Origin: Desulfobacteraceae bacterium UBA2245
GTDB lineage: Bacteria > Desulfobacterota > Desulfobacteria > Desulfobacterales > UBA2245
DNA length: 21,358 nt
Direction: 5' to 3'
Assembly: GCA_002347265.1 (NCBI GenBank)
Contig: DDYB01000001.1
Location: 1-21,358, forward strand
In this document: one piece after another, positions 1-8,669 of the stretch
Numbering within the stretch: position 1 is the first letter of the stretch
Layout: each line of letters opens with the position of its first letter
Notes under the pieces: model-generated
The model's database searches: none
Told to the model about the DNA's origin: nothing
Seen by the model: only the letters and a program-made list of their open reading frames with translations
Translations under genes and position numbers: made by a program

Positions 1-408
1 ACCAATCCATTCCCGAAAGTTGAGACCTAATATATACGTCACAATTATATTGGTGCCTGCCTTCAAGTTTTGTGCCGGTACAGGTTGCGGGCGCTGAAAG
101 TTGTTTTGCGATCATCCTGTTTTACTTTGAGTTTCTTGATTTTTTAGGCTACGAAATCATGTTGCTGATTATCATAAACTCACAGCCGATTTCGGCGGTG
201 ATCGACGCTGTGTACATGGTCCGCCGTGGAATTGAGTTGCTATAAACCCGCACCGGCAAGACTCCTGAACAGTTGAAGCAGACCAGTTTGAGGCTGTTTC
301 AGGTTGCCGCCTGTACCCATGGCAAGGTTTTATGCGGCTTGTTATTGTTGCTGAAAGGACGGACAAAGAAGAAAAAACTTCCCGATTTAAAGTATCGAAG
401 ACTTTTTT
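1..408. other. Non-coding left flank with a possible decayed reading frame
   Basis: No convincing gene lies in these 408 bases. The + frame running 24-242 is open and ends in TAA at 243-245. The same frame is then open again from 246 into the start of the PHP gene. The second part reads like protein (for example RTGKTPEQLKQTSLRLFQ, about residues 2-19 after the stop), but it has no start codon or ribosome binding site and I recognise no family. It may be the relic of a gene with a premature stop, or chance. A 6-bp inverted repeat (CGGCGG...CCGCCG) with a long loop lies near 194-232. I see no clear sigma-70 promoter for the PHP gene. Confidence 0.4.
12..24 (+). repeat. 13-bp repeat, left copy of a window-terminal inverted pair
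   Basis: The 13 bases CCCGAAAGTTGAG recur exactly as the reverse complement at 21338-21350. The bases outside and inside the two copies differ, so the shared segment is short. It could be a dispersed genomic repeat, a mobile-element end or a protein-binding site. Within the window there is only this pair. Confidence 0.6.
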
Positions 409-1206
409 ATGATCGATCTGCACTGCCATATTCTGTGTAACATGGATGACGGCCCGGATTGCATGGAAGAGACCGTTGCCATGGCGATGCGCGCGGTTGA
501 TGACGGAATTCATGTGATTGTGGCCACCCCGCATACCTTGAACGGAGTTTACGAAAATCCGTTTGACCGGGTGGTCCGTGCTGTACGACAGACTCAGGAG
601 ATTCTGAATCAAAACAAGATCCCCCTTAAGCTGGCGCCCGGGGGTGAAAACCATTTCTGCACGGGGTTGTCCGAAAAGATTTTAAACGGCCATGGGTGCT
701 TTGTTAATGGAAACGGCAGATACGCTCTGGTGGAGTTTCCCTTTCACACGCTTCCGGTCGGGTACAGGGAAGCGCTTTTTGCCCTCAGCATGCAGAACGT
801 TGTGCCGATCATCGTACATCCGGAAAGGAGCATTCCTTTTCAGCAGGATCTCGAACTGCTGGCGGAGCTGGTTGCAATGGGATGCCTGGTTCAGCTCACC
901 GCCATGAGCGTTACCGGAGAATTCGGAAAACGAACCATGCGCTGTGCGCATGAACTGTTGAAGCAAAACCTGGCCCATGTGATCGCTTCCGACGCCCATT
1001 CATCTGAAAACCGTGCGCCCGTGCTTTCCGCGGCCATGGAGGCGGTCGCTGACATTTTGAAAAGCAATGTCTTGGCAAAAGCGCTCTTTTCTGATAATCC
1101 GCGAAGAATCATGGAGGGCAGGGATATTGCGCCCCTGGCCCGGATCACTTCCGATGTGCGCCGGATGAGTTTTTCTAGGAAAATCAAAACCTTTCTCGGC
1201 GAGTAG
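409..1206 (+). CDS. CpsB/YwqE-type PHP-domain phosphatase
   Basis: This 265-residue protein has the hallmarks of the PHP-fold protein-tyrosine phosphatases of the CpsB/CapC/YwqE family, metal-dependent enzymes that act on bacterial tyrosine kinases controlling exopolysaccharide export. Metal-binding motifs appear in order: HCH at residues 5-7 followed by DDGP at 13-16, ATPH at 39-42, a conserved Glu at 80, HPER at 137-140 and SDAH at 194-197. The family N-terminus (MIDLHCHIL) begins exactly at this ATG, which settles the start although the ribosome binding site is weak (GAAG about 10 bases upstream). Length is normal for the family. No tyrosine kinase or capsule gene is visible beside it, so the substrate is unknown; a general PHP phosphoesterase remains possible. 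It is cytosolic, with no signal peptide. Confidence 0.85.
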   Translation: MIDLHCHILCNMDDGPDCMEETVAMAMRAVDDGIHVIVATPHTLNGVYENPFDRVVRAVRQTQEILNQNKIPLKLAPGGENHFCTGLSEKILNGHGCFVNGNGRYALVEFPFHTLPVGYREALFALSMQNVVPIIVHPERSIPFQQDLELLAELVAMGCLVQLTAMSVTGEFGKRTMRCAHELLKQNLAHVIASDAHSSENRAPVLSAAMEAVADILKSNVLAKALFSDNPRRIMEGRDIAPLARITSDVRRMSFSRKIKTFLGE

Positions 1207-1223
1207 AAGAGGCGCGGCGTTCT

Positions 1224-1258
1224 TTGCCGGGTTTCGGGCAATGGGTTCAGTTTTTTTT
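1224..1258 (+). terminator. Weak candidate terminator after the PHP gene
   Basis: An inverted repeat TTGCC/GGCAA (1224-1228 and 1237-1241, loop of 8) is followed nine bases later by a run of eight T (1251-1258). The stem is short and the T run is not adjacent, so this is only a possible terminator. Confidence 0.3.
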
Positions 1259-1264
1259 CAAATA

Positions 1265-1277
1265 CATCAATAGATTA
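1265..1277 (+). promoter_or_regulatory. Candidate IHF-binding site upstream of the lipoprotein gene
   Basis: CATCAATAGATTA matches the enterobacterial IHF consensus WATCAANNNNTTR at every position but the first. It is set in AT-rich sequence 30 bases before the lipoprotein start. An ihfA-like gene lies at the other end of the window. The consensus comes from distant bacteria and matches arise by chance, so confidence is low. Confidence 0.2.
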
Positions 1278-1307
1278 AATAAAACGAGAGATGCAAGGAG
1301 TCAAATC

Positions 1308-1793
1308 ATGATTTCAAGAGGGCGCAATCAATTTGTATTACCGGTTTTTGGCCTGAGTCTGGCACTGATCATCTTTTCGGGATGCGCTGCTTTCCGGTCC
1401 GGCAGTCAGCAGGCTTCCTCGGAGAAGGGCGTTCAGCAGGCGGAGAGCAAGAATGAACCGCTTTACTATGATTTCGGAGATGTGCTGGTTCCCAAGCAAC
1501 TGACCGTGAACAAAAAGCTTTCCTTTGTTTACCGGACGCCTGGATTTTCCGCCGGAGTTCTTTCACTTAAAGGCCGGGTGGAGATCAACTCCCTGCTCAG
1601 CTTTTTTCACAACAATATGATCAAGGACAACTGGCGTTTAGTGAGCTCATTTAAGTCGATGCGCACCATCATGCTGTTTCAGAAGGAAAACCGGTGGTGC
1701 GTCATCAATATAACGGAAAAAGATTTCTATACCTACGTGGAAATCTGGGTTTCGCCCACCTTGAATGCATCGGCGGCGGCCGATATTCAATGA
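1308..1793 (+). CDS. Lipoprotein of unknown function
   Basis: The predicted product has 161 residues. ATG 1308 is chosen because AAGGAG lies seven bases upstream (1295-1300) and because it places a short positively charged start (ISRGRNQ) before a hydrophobic segment (about residues 10-23) that ends in the lipobox FSGC, with the lipidated Cys at 26. Phe at the -3 position is a tolerated variant. An upstream in-frame start at 1224 would bury this signal. The mature part (about residues 45-155) is a single small alpha/beta-looking domain with conserved-looking segments YYDFGDVLVPKQ and a charged C-terminal part. It resembles unnamed small lipoproteins of Desulfobacterota, but I cannot assign a family. 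It should be anchored in the inner or outer membrane. It is followed 36 bases later by coaBC. Confidence 0.75.
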   Translation: MISRGRNQFVLPVFGLSLALIIFSGCAAFRSGSQQASSEKGVQQAESKNEPLYYDFGDVLVPKQLTVNKKLSFVYRTPGFSAGVLSLKGRVEINSLLSFFHNNMIKDNWRLVSSFKSMRTIMLFQKENRWCVINITEKDFYTYVEIWVSPTLNASAAADIQ

Positions 1794-1829
1794 GATGAAC
1801 CCTTTTTGTCTTTCACACGACAGGAGCGC

Positions 1830-3044
1830 ATGGATTGCATGTACGGCGATATTCTGAAGGACAGGCGGATTGTGCTGGGTGTCTGCGGCGGAATTGCCGC
1901 TTATAAGAGCGTGGAACTGGTCAGGCTCTTGACGGTAGCCGGCGCCCGGGTGCGCGTGATCATGACGCAGCATGCCCGATGGTTTGTGGGACCGACGACC
2001 TTTGGCGCCCTGACCGGAGAACCGGTGTATGACCAGCTTTTTCAGGAAAACCGGGATGCCTCTATCCGTCATATCGAGTGGGCGGAAAATGCCGATGCGG
2101 TGATCATCGCTCCGGCTACTGCCAACATCATCGGGAAGATGGCCAACGGTATCGCCGACGACGCGCTGAGCACTTTTCTGCTGGCGGTTACGGCACCGAT
2201 CCTGGTTTGCCCTTCCATGAACACCCATATGTATGAGAACCACGCGGTTCAGAGAAACCTCGGCGTGCTGAAAACCGACGGCTGCCACATTCTTGCCCCG
2301 GCATCCGGTCAGCTGGCATGCGGAGCTTTCGGCGCCGGGCGTCTGCCGGAACCTGCGGAAATCTGCGATCGGACGGTTGCCCTGCTTTCAAGGAAGGATC
2401 TGGTCGGTAAAACCGTTCTGGTAACCGCCGGTCCTACCCGGGAGGCCATTGATCCGGTGCGGTTTATTTCCAACCCATCCAGCGGGAAAATGGGATACGC
2501 CATCGCCCGCGCCGCCGAATACCGTGGCGCGCGGGTGATTCTGGTTTCCGGCCCGGTTGCGCTTGCTGATCCCTTGAATGTCTCCGTTGAGAGAGTGCAA
2601 TCGGCTCTGCAGATGGCGGATGCGGTTTTTTCGCATCTGGACGAGGCCCATATCGTCATCAAGGCCGCGGCTGTTGGAGATTATCGTCCCGAGCAGGCCG
2701 CCGGACATAAAATTAAAAAGCACAACGATCGGATGAGCCTGAATCTGGTTCAAAATCCGGATATTCTCAAAGAGATCGGCCGGAAAAAAGGCGGCCGGTT
2801 TCTCGTTGGGTTTGCCGCCGAAACCCGGGATCTGGAGGCCAATTCGCTTAAAAAAATTTCTCAGAAGAACCTCGATATGATTGTCGGAAATCTGGTGAGC
2901 CGTCCGGATTCCGGTTTCTCGACCGATGCCAACCAGGCGGTTTTTTTCTATTCCGACGGGTCGCGGGAAGAATTCCCGCTGATGGACAAATTCCTGCTGG
3001 CCAATGCATTATTAGACCGCGTTGTCGCACGTATGGCCGGATAA
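1830..3044 (+). CDS. coaBC: Bifunctional phosphopantothenoylcysteine decarboxylase / phosphopantothenate-cysteine ligase
   Basis: CoaBC makes 4'-phosphopantetheine for coenzyme A: its C-terminal CoaB half ligates cysteine to phosphopantothenate, and the N-terminal flavoprotein CoaC half decarboxylates the product. In a 404-residue product, the CoaC part shows GGIAAYK (20-26), the active-site His in RHIEW (81), PSMN (128-131) and the essential Cys in LACGAFGAGR (164). The CoaB part starts near residue 193 with VTAGPTREAIDPVRFI, then SNPSSGKMG and AAAVGDYRP, and ends with LVGFAAET. Length is typical. I choose ATG 1830, just after AGGAG (1822-1826); ATG 1839 is an alternative with longer spacing. 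A TTG at 1806 lacks a ribosome binding site. The gene sits five bases before the glycosylase gene, so the two are probably cotranscribed. Confidence 0.95.
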   Translation: MDCMYGDILKDRRIVLGVCGGIAAYKSVELVRLLTVAGARVRVIMTQHARWFVGPTTFGALTGEPVYDQLFQENRDASIRHIEWAENADAVIIAPATANIIGKMANGIADDALSTFLLAVTAPILVCPSMNTHMYENHAVQRNLGVLKTDGCHILAPASGQLACGAFGAGRLPEPAEICDRTVALLSRKDLVGKTVLVTAGPTREAIDPVRFISNPSSGKMGYAIARAAEYRGARVILVSGPVALADPLNVSVERVQSALQMADAVFSHLDEAHIVIKAAAVGDYRPEQAAGHKIKKHNDRMSLNLVQNPDILKEIGRKKGGRFLVGFAAETRDLEANSLKKISQKNLDMIVGNLVSRPDSGFSTDANQAVFFYSDGSREEFPLMDKFLLANALLDRVVARMAG

Positions 3045-3049
3045 GAATC

Positions 3050-3745
3050 ATGTCTTCCAATCCGAACGATTTGATTTCCGAGATTCAAAGCACGCTGCGT
3101 TCCATGGCCGAAGCGGGATGCCGGGGATTCGACCCGAAGCCTGAAAGCATTGAGATCTTGAATTCATGGGGCGCACAGCACGACAGTCTGGATGCCGTTC
3201 GAAACGATCTGGCCGATTGCCGGCGCTGTCCCTTGGCTGCAAGCCGGAACCATCTGGTTTTTGGCGAAGGAAATCCCAGAGCCCGGCTGATGTTTATCGG
3301 TGAAGGGCCGGGTTATGAAGAAGACCGAAAGGGGGCGCCTTTTGTCGGTCCGGCCGGCGATCTTCTGACAAAGATCATACAGGCCATGGGGTTGACCCGG
3401 GATCAGGTTTACATCTGCAACGTGGTCAAGTGCCGTCCTCCGAAAAATCGCAATCCCCTGCCGGAAGAGATTCAGGCCTGCCTGCCGTTTCTTCAGCGTC
3501 AGATCGACTGTATTCGACCCGAATTTATATGTACTCTGGGTTCTGTCGCCGTGCAATCTTTGCTTCAGACCACCGAAGCCATCACGCGGCTTCGCGGTCG
3601 TTTTCAGAACTATCAAAATATACCCGTGATGCCGACCTTTCATCCGGCCTACCTTCTCAGAAATCCTGATAAAAAACGGGAGGTCTGGGATGATATTCAA
3701 AAACTGATGAAAGAAATGGGGCAGAAGACGGAAGATGGAAGATAG
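3050..3745 (+). CDS. Family-4 uracil-DNA glycosylase (iron-sulfur type)
   Basis: This 231-residue protein removes uracil from DNA after cytosine deamination, starting base-excision repair. Motif 1 GEGPGYEED (84-92) followed by KGAPFVGPAGDLL and the C-terminal HPAYLL (198-203) are those of family-4 (thermostable-type) enzymes; most relatives have GEAPG, so Gly replaces Ala at 86. Four cysteines with family spacing (C57, C60, C128, C144) should hold the 4Fe-4S cluster. An N-terminal extension of about 50 residues precedes the first Cys pair, which is common in this family. The ATG lies five bases after the coaBC stop with only a weak ribosome binding site, suggesting translational coupling. The same fold is found at the N-terminus of phage DNA polymerases, but this is a free-standing chromosomal gene. 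Confidence 0.92.
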   Translation: MSSNPNDLISEIQSTLRSMAEAGCRGFDPKPESIEILNSWGAQHDSLDAVRNDLADCRRCPLAASRNHLVFGEGNPRARLMFIGEGPGYEEDRKGAPFVGPAGDLLTKIIQAMGLTRDQVYICNVVKCRPPKNRNPLPEEIQACLPFLQRQIDCIRPEFICTLGSVAVQSLLQTTEAITRLRGRFQNYQNIPVMPTFHPAYLLRNPDKKREVWDDIQKLMKEMGQKTEDGR

Positions 3746-3816
3746 AAGCAATAATGCTGAAAGCAGAATCAATTGCCATCTGCGTGCCGCGAACTCGAAA
3801 GGTTGTTATCTAAGTA

Positions 3817-3846
3817 TTGACAGCCTCATGAAAAATGATTTATTGA
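3817..3846 (+). promoter_or_regulatory. Candidate promoter before the Rho_N gene run
   Basis: A perfect -35 hexamer TTGACA (3817-3822) is followed, at 18 bases, by a poor -10 (TATTGA, 3841-3846). It lies in the only sizeable gap (about 200 bases) before the long gene run that starts at 3947. The weak -10 keeps confidence low. Confidence 0.35.
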
Positions 3847-3881
3847 GTTGATCTATTGCATGGCTGAAACGCGTCAAACAG

Positions 3882-3902
3882 GCGGGAGCTTAAGGCTTCC
3901 GC
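3882..3902 (+). terminator. Hairpin in the gap between UDG and Rho_N genes
   Basis: GCGGGAGC pairs with GGCTTCCGC across a short loop: eight pairs, one of them G-U (3882-3889 with 3895-3902). Only a broken T run (TTGTGATTTTC) follows. It may be a weak terminator or attenuator between the candidate promoter at 3817 and the gene at 3947. Confidence 0.35.
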
Positions 3903-3946
3903 TTGTGATTTTCTTGAACGGCACTGACTAAGGAGGTTGGACAGAC

Positions 3947-4270
3947 ATGGGTGGGAAAAAAAAGGAAGCTAAAGAAAAGCCCCTCGAAAAAATGACGGCC
4001 AAGGAGCTCAGAGAAATCGCGCTTCAAATCCCTGAGATCACCGGTGTTCATGGATTCAATAAGGACGAGCTGGTTTCGATCATCAAACAGTTCCGCGGCA
4101 TCAAGGAAGATGCCAAGAAATCCGATACCACGGTCCGGGAGGTCAAGGCCAAAATCCGTGGGCTGAAGTGTCAGAGAGAGACTTTTCTGGAAGAAAACAA
4201 CGAAAAAATGGCCGCCATCTTTCGCCGCCGGATCATCCGTCTGAAGAAAAAAACGCGCCGGGCGGCTTAA
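3947..4270 (+). CDS. Small basic protein with a Rho N-terminal-like (Rho_N/SAP-like) domain
   Basis: The product has 107 residues. Residues about 13-50 (KMTAKELREIALQI, then ITGVHGFNKDELVSIIKQF) match the helix-extended-helix pattern of the Rho_N domain, which precedes the RNA-binding domain in transcription terminator Rho and also occurs alone in small proteins. The rest is highly charged, with predicted helices and an Arg/Lys-rich tail (RRRIIRLKKKTRRAA), consistent with nucleic-acid binding. There is no ATPase domain, so it is not Rho itself. AAGGAGG (3930-3936) ten bases upstream is the best ribosome binding site in this part of the window and fixes the start. Its role is not known; a nucleic-acid-binding accessory factor is my inference. 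Confidence 0.75.
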   Translation: MGGKKKEAKEKPLEKMTAKELREIALQIPEITGVHGFNKDELVSIIKQFRGIKEDAKKSDTTVREVKAKIRGLKCQRETFLEENNEKMAAIFRRRIIRLKKKTRRAA

Positions 4271-4314
4271 AAGATTTTGTTTTTGCACGACAGTCCGGGG
4301 AGTTCGGGAATCCT

Positions 4315-4887
4315 ATGATCAATCCGGCATCCGTGGCATTTGATGTGGACGGGGTGTTGGCCGATACCATGACCCTGTTTCTGGACATCGCCAGGGAAGA
4401 ATTCAATATTCATGAAATCCGATACGAGGATTTCACCAGCTATAATCTGGAAGAATGCATTCAGATGGATCCGGTGGTTCAGGAAATCATTATTTCCCGA
4501 ATCGTCAACGGCGGGTACGCAGCTGAACTGCGCGCTTTCGACGGCGCGGCAGAGGTGCTCACCCGTCTGGGAAGACAATGCGCGCCTTTGCTGTTTGTGA
4601 CCGCCCGGCCGCATGCCGGGCCGATTGATGCATGGATTCGGAAGATGCTTCCTTTCAGCTTCCGGGATATTCAGATCGTTGCGACCGGCGCGTATGAGGC
4701 CAAAGCCGACGTGCTGCTGCAGAGGCGCATCTCTTATTTTATCGAAGATCGGATCGAAACCTGTTTTGCTTTGGATTCAGCAGGCATTACTCCGGTGCTT
4801 TTCAGGCAGCCCTGGAATCGCAGGCGGCACCCGTTCCGTGAGGTAGGGTCCTGGCGGGAGCTGGAGGCTTTGATCGACTTTAAATGA
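4315..4887 (+). CDS. HAD-family nucleotidase, 5'(3')-deoxyribonucleotidase-like
   Basis: The 190-residue product has the HAD phosphatase signature FDVDGVLAD (residues 9-17; nucleophile Asp10, acid/base Asp12), motif II in FVTARP near 100, and an acidic motif IV in FIEDRIE near 142. The following PWNR segment is typical of the deoxy (pyrimidine) 5'-nucleotidase type-C group, which hydrolyses dNMPs and helps balance nucleotide pools. Substrate cannot be read from sequence. The ATG at 4315 is chosen because the conserved domain starts seven residues later. Longer in-frame starts would overlap the Rho_N gene and add a stretch unlike the family. Its TGA overlaps the xerC ATG by four bases (ATGA), implying coupled translation. 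Confidence 0.8.
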   Translation: MINPASVAFDVDGVLADTMTLFLDIAREEFNIHEIRYEDFTSYNLEECIQMDPVVQEIIISRIVNGGYAAELRAFDGAAEVLTRLGRQCAPLLFVTARPHAGPIDAWIRKMLPFSFRDIQIVATGAYEAKADVLLQRRISYFIEDRIETCFALDSAGITPVLFRQPWNRRRHPFREVGSWRELEALIDFK

Positions 4888-5789
4888 ATCTTCGTGCCAA
4901 AGACTTAATTCCGGAATTCATAGAATCCCTGGCCACAGAAAAAAGCTATTCGGCCCATACCTGTCGCGCCTATCGAAACGACCTGGAGGATTTCGAATCG
5001 ATCGCGGCCGAGCAGCTGGATGGAGAACCGGTTCTCGTTGATTCGATTGATGTATTGATGATTCGGGTTTATCTGGCGAGGCTTCATCGTTGCAACAGGA
5101 AGTCGACAATTGCCCGAAAGCTTTCGGCATTGCGGTCTTTTTTGAAATATCTGGTGCGGCGTCAGATTATACAGGTCAATTTTGCCGAACAGATTCTGAC
5201 GCCGAAACAGGAAAAGCCGCTTCCGGCTTATCTTTCCGTGGATGAGATGTTCCGGCTTCTGGACTCCATCGCCGGTGGAAATCTGTCGGGACTCAGGAGC
5301 CGGGCGATTTTTGAAACCCTGTATTCCTGCGGGATTCGAATTTCGGAGCTGGTTTCCATGGACGCCGCCGATGTGAATGCGGCGTCGGGCATGATCCGTG
5401 TCACGGGGAAGGGCTCGAAGCAGCGCCGGGTTCCGATCGGATCCAAGGCCCTTTCCGCACTGCACGCGTATCGAACGCGTCTGGAAGCGGAAACCGGCAT
5501 CGCGCCAGATGCGGGGCCGTTGTTTTTGAATAACAGGCAGGGGCGGTTGACTGCGCGATCCGTGGCGCGCATTCTGGATCAGCTGATCCGCAGATGCGAG
5601 CTGGTGTCGCCGGTTTCGCCCCACGCCTTGCGCCATTCGTTTGCCACGCATCTTCTGGATGCCGGAGCGGATCTTCGGGTGGTGCAGGAGCTCTTGGGGC
5701 ATAAGAGCCTGTCAACCACCCAGAAATATACCCATGTCAGCATGGACCGGTTGATGGAAACTTACGACCGCGCTCATCCCCGGCGATAG
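4884..5789 (+). CDS. xerC: Tyrosine recombinase XerC
   Basis: XerC-type recombinases resolve chromosome dimers at dif during division, usually with XerD. The 301-residue product has an N-terminal SAM-like core-binding domain (about 5-95) and a catalytic domain with the full set of active-site residues: Arg152 (SCGIRISEL), Lys176 (GKGSK), His247 and Arg250 (HALRHSFATH), His273 (LGHKS) and the nucleophile Tyr282. Length and lack of extra domains fit a chromosomal Xer protein, not an integrase of a mobile element. Placement immediately before hslVU is seen in many bacteria (compare codV-clpQ-clpY of Bacillus) and supports XerC over XerD. No second recombinase or dif-like site was recognised in the window. 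Confidence 0.92.
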   Translation: MNLRAKDLIPEFIESLATEKSYSAHTCRAYRNDLEDFESIAAEQLDGEPVLVDSIDVLMIRVYLARLHRCNRKSTIARKLSALRSFLKYLVRRQIIQVNFAEQILTPKQEKPLPAYLSVDEMFRLLDSIAGGNLSGLRSRAIFETLYSCGIRISELVSMDAADVNAASGMIRVTGKGSKQRRVPIGSKALSALHAYRTRLEAETGIAPDAGPLFLNNRQGRLTARSVARILDQLIRRCELVSPVSPHALRHSFATHLLDAGADLRVVQELLGHKSLSTTQKYTHVSMDRLMETYDRAHPRR

Positions 5790-5848
5790 CCGCCGGTGTG
5801 GGCAAGTCCCACGGGTTTGTGATGAAAAATTAATCGAAAAGAGAGATT

Positions 5849-6388
5849 ATGAATTTTCACGGCACAACGATTTTGGCGGTCCGGCGTAACGGCAGGATCG
5901 CTGTGGCCGGAGACGGGCAGGTCACCCTGAATAACACCGTGGTCAAGCACCGGGCCAAAAAGGTGCGCCGGATTTACAACAACAAGATCGTTGTTGGGTT
6001 TGCCGGCACGACCGCCGATGCGCTGAATCTTTCGGAAAAGCTCGAAGCCATGCTGGAGCAGTATGACGGCCAGTTGATCCGGGCGGCCGTTGAACTGGGC
6101 CGCCAGTGGCGAACCGATAAGTTTCTGCGGCGACTGGAAGCCATTATGATCGCTGCGGATGAAACCCGCATGTTTCTGATTTCGGGAAACGGCGATGTCA
6201 TAGAACCGGACGAGGACGTGATCGGAATCGGATCGGGCGGGGTTGCGGCCCAGGCGGCGGCCTCTGTTCTGCTTTTGCATACACAGATGGATGCGCGCAG
6301 AATCGTGGAGGAATCCATGAAAGTTGCCGCTTCCTTGTGCGTCTACACCAATGAAGCCATTACGGTTGAAGAATTGTCCCTGGGTTAG
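5849..6388 (+). CDS. hslV: HslV (ClpQ), peptidase subunit of the HslVU protease
   Basis: HslV forms the double-hexamer proteolytic core that degrades proteins unfolded by HslU. The 179 residues align throughout with E. coli HslV. The catalytic Thr is Thr6 (HG/TTILAVRRNG), so a five-residue propeptide must be removed; in E. coli only the initiator Met precedes Thr1. GDGQ at 21-24, the Lys/Arg cluster HRAKKVRRIYN, and IGSGG near 131 are conserved. A purine-rich ribosome binding site (AAAAGAGAGA) precedes the ATG. hslU follows after 32 bases. The enzyme is cytosolic and often heat-shock induced, but I see no sigma-32-type promoter in the 59-base gap after xerC. Confidence 0.96.
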   Translation: MNFHGTTILAVRRNGRIAVAGDGQVTLNNTVVKHRAKKVRRIYNNKIVVGFAGTTADALNLSEKLEAMLEQYDGQLIRAAVELGRQWRTDKFLRRLEAIMIAADETRMFLISGNGDVIEPDEDVIGIGSGGVAAQAAASVLLLHTQMDARRIVEESMKVAASLCVYTNEAITVEELSLG

Positions 6389-6420
6389 GGATAGACGGGT
6401 CAATAGAACGAAGCCGCGCC

Positions 6421-7778
<1,358 letters not shown>

Positions 7779-7779
<1 letters not shown>

Positions 7780-8669
7780 TGACATCAGAAACCATTCAAC
7801 CGAATGTTGCAGAAATACTCATCGAGGCGATGCCGTATATCCGTCGGTTTTCCGGCACGACCCTGGTCGTCAAATACGGCGGCCACGCCATGGTGGATGA
7901 ACAGCTCAAAGAGGATTTTGCCAGGGACATCACCCTGATGAAGCTCATCGGCATGAACCCCGTGGTCGTTCACGGCGGCGGGCCCCAGATCAACAAGGTG
8001 CTCGACCAGATGGGCATCCAGTCCCGGTTTGTCCGCGGCATGCGTCTGACCGATGCGCCCACCATGGATGTGGTGGAGATGGTACTCGGCGGCAAGGTCA
8101 ATAAATCGATCGTGGCCCTGATCAACCAGCACGGCGGAAAGGCCGTGGGGCTGAGCGGAAAGGACGGCGCCCTGATCAAAGCCAAAAAACTTCATATCCT
8201 GCATCAGGAAGATATCACCAAACCGCCTGAAATCATCGATCCCGGCCTGGTGGGGGAGGTGACGGAAATTCATCCGGAAATCATCCATACGCTTACCCAG
8301 AAGGGATTTATACCGATCATTGCGCCGGTGGGCGCCGGAGATGCCGGAGAAACCTTCAATATCAATGCGGATCTGGTGGCTTCCCGCATTGCTTCGGCCC
8401 TTGGCGCGGGCCGTCTCATTCTGATGACCGATGTGGACGGGGTGCTGGACGGCCGGGGTCAATTGATTCCTTCCATCGATTTTACGCGCATCAACCAGTT
8501 AATCGCCGACAAGACGATCTCCGGCGGCATGATTCCAAAAATTGAGTGCGCCATGGATACCCTGAAGAACGGCGTCGAAAAGGTTCACATCATCAACGGG
8601 AAAATCAGACATGCGCTTTTACTGGAGTTATTTACAGACAAGGGCATTGGAACGGAAGTGAAACAATGA
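7779..8669 (+). CDS. argB: Acetylglutamate kinase
   Basis: ArgB phosphorylates N-acetylglutamate, the second step of arginine synthesis. The 296 residues contain the amino-acid-kinase signatures KYGG (32-35) and HGGG (65-68), plus GLSGKDG and the NADLVA segment near 200. Residues 8-25 form an extra N-terminal helix (PNVAEILIEAMPYIRRF) like that of Pseudomonas and Thermotoga enzymes. In those, the helix interlocks hexamers and carries arginine feedback inhibition, so this enzyme is predicted to be arginine-sensitive (inference). The ATG overlaps the hslU stop by one base. The TGA overlaps the argD ATG by four bases. Confidence 0.96.

Noticed and set aside
1..30. Possible C-terminal tail of an upstream gene ending TAA at 28-30
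   Set aside because: Only nine codons are visible, with nothing to test them; the segment also carries the 13-bp repeat.
1806..1829. TTG start extending CoaBC by eight residues
   Set aside because: There is no ribosome binding site before it, and AGGAG at 1822-1826 falls inside the extension.
4168..4314. N-terminal extension of the HAD nucleotidase into the Rho_N gene
   Set aside because: The added 49 residues are a frame-shifted copy of the Rho_N coding sequence and lie outside the HAD domain.
4884..5789. xerC as the integrase of a genomic island
   Set aside because: It lies inside a conserved housekeeping order (xerC-hslV-hslU), has chromosomal Xer size, and is not next to a tRNA or attachment site.
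5798..5812. GTGGG/CCCAC hairpin between xerC and hslV as a terminator
   Set aside because: A five-base stem without a T run is too weak, and the genes around it are closely spaced.
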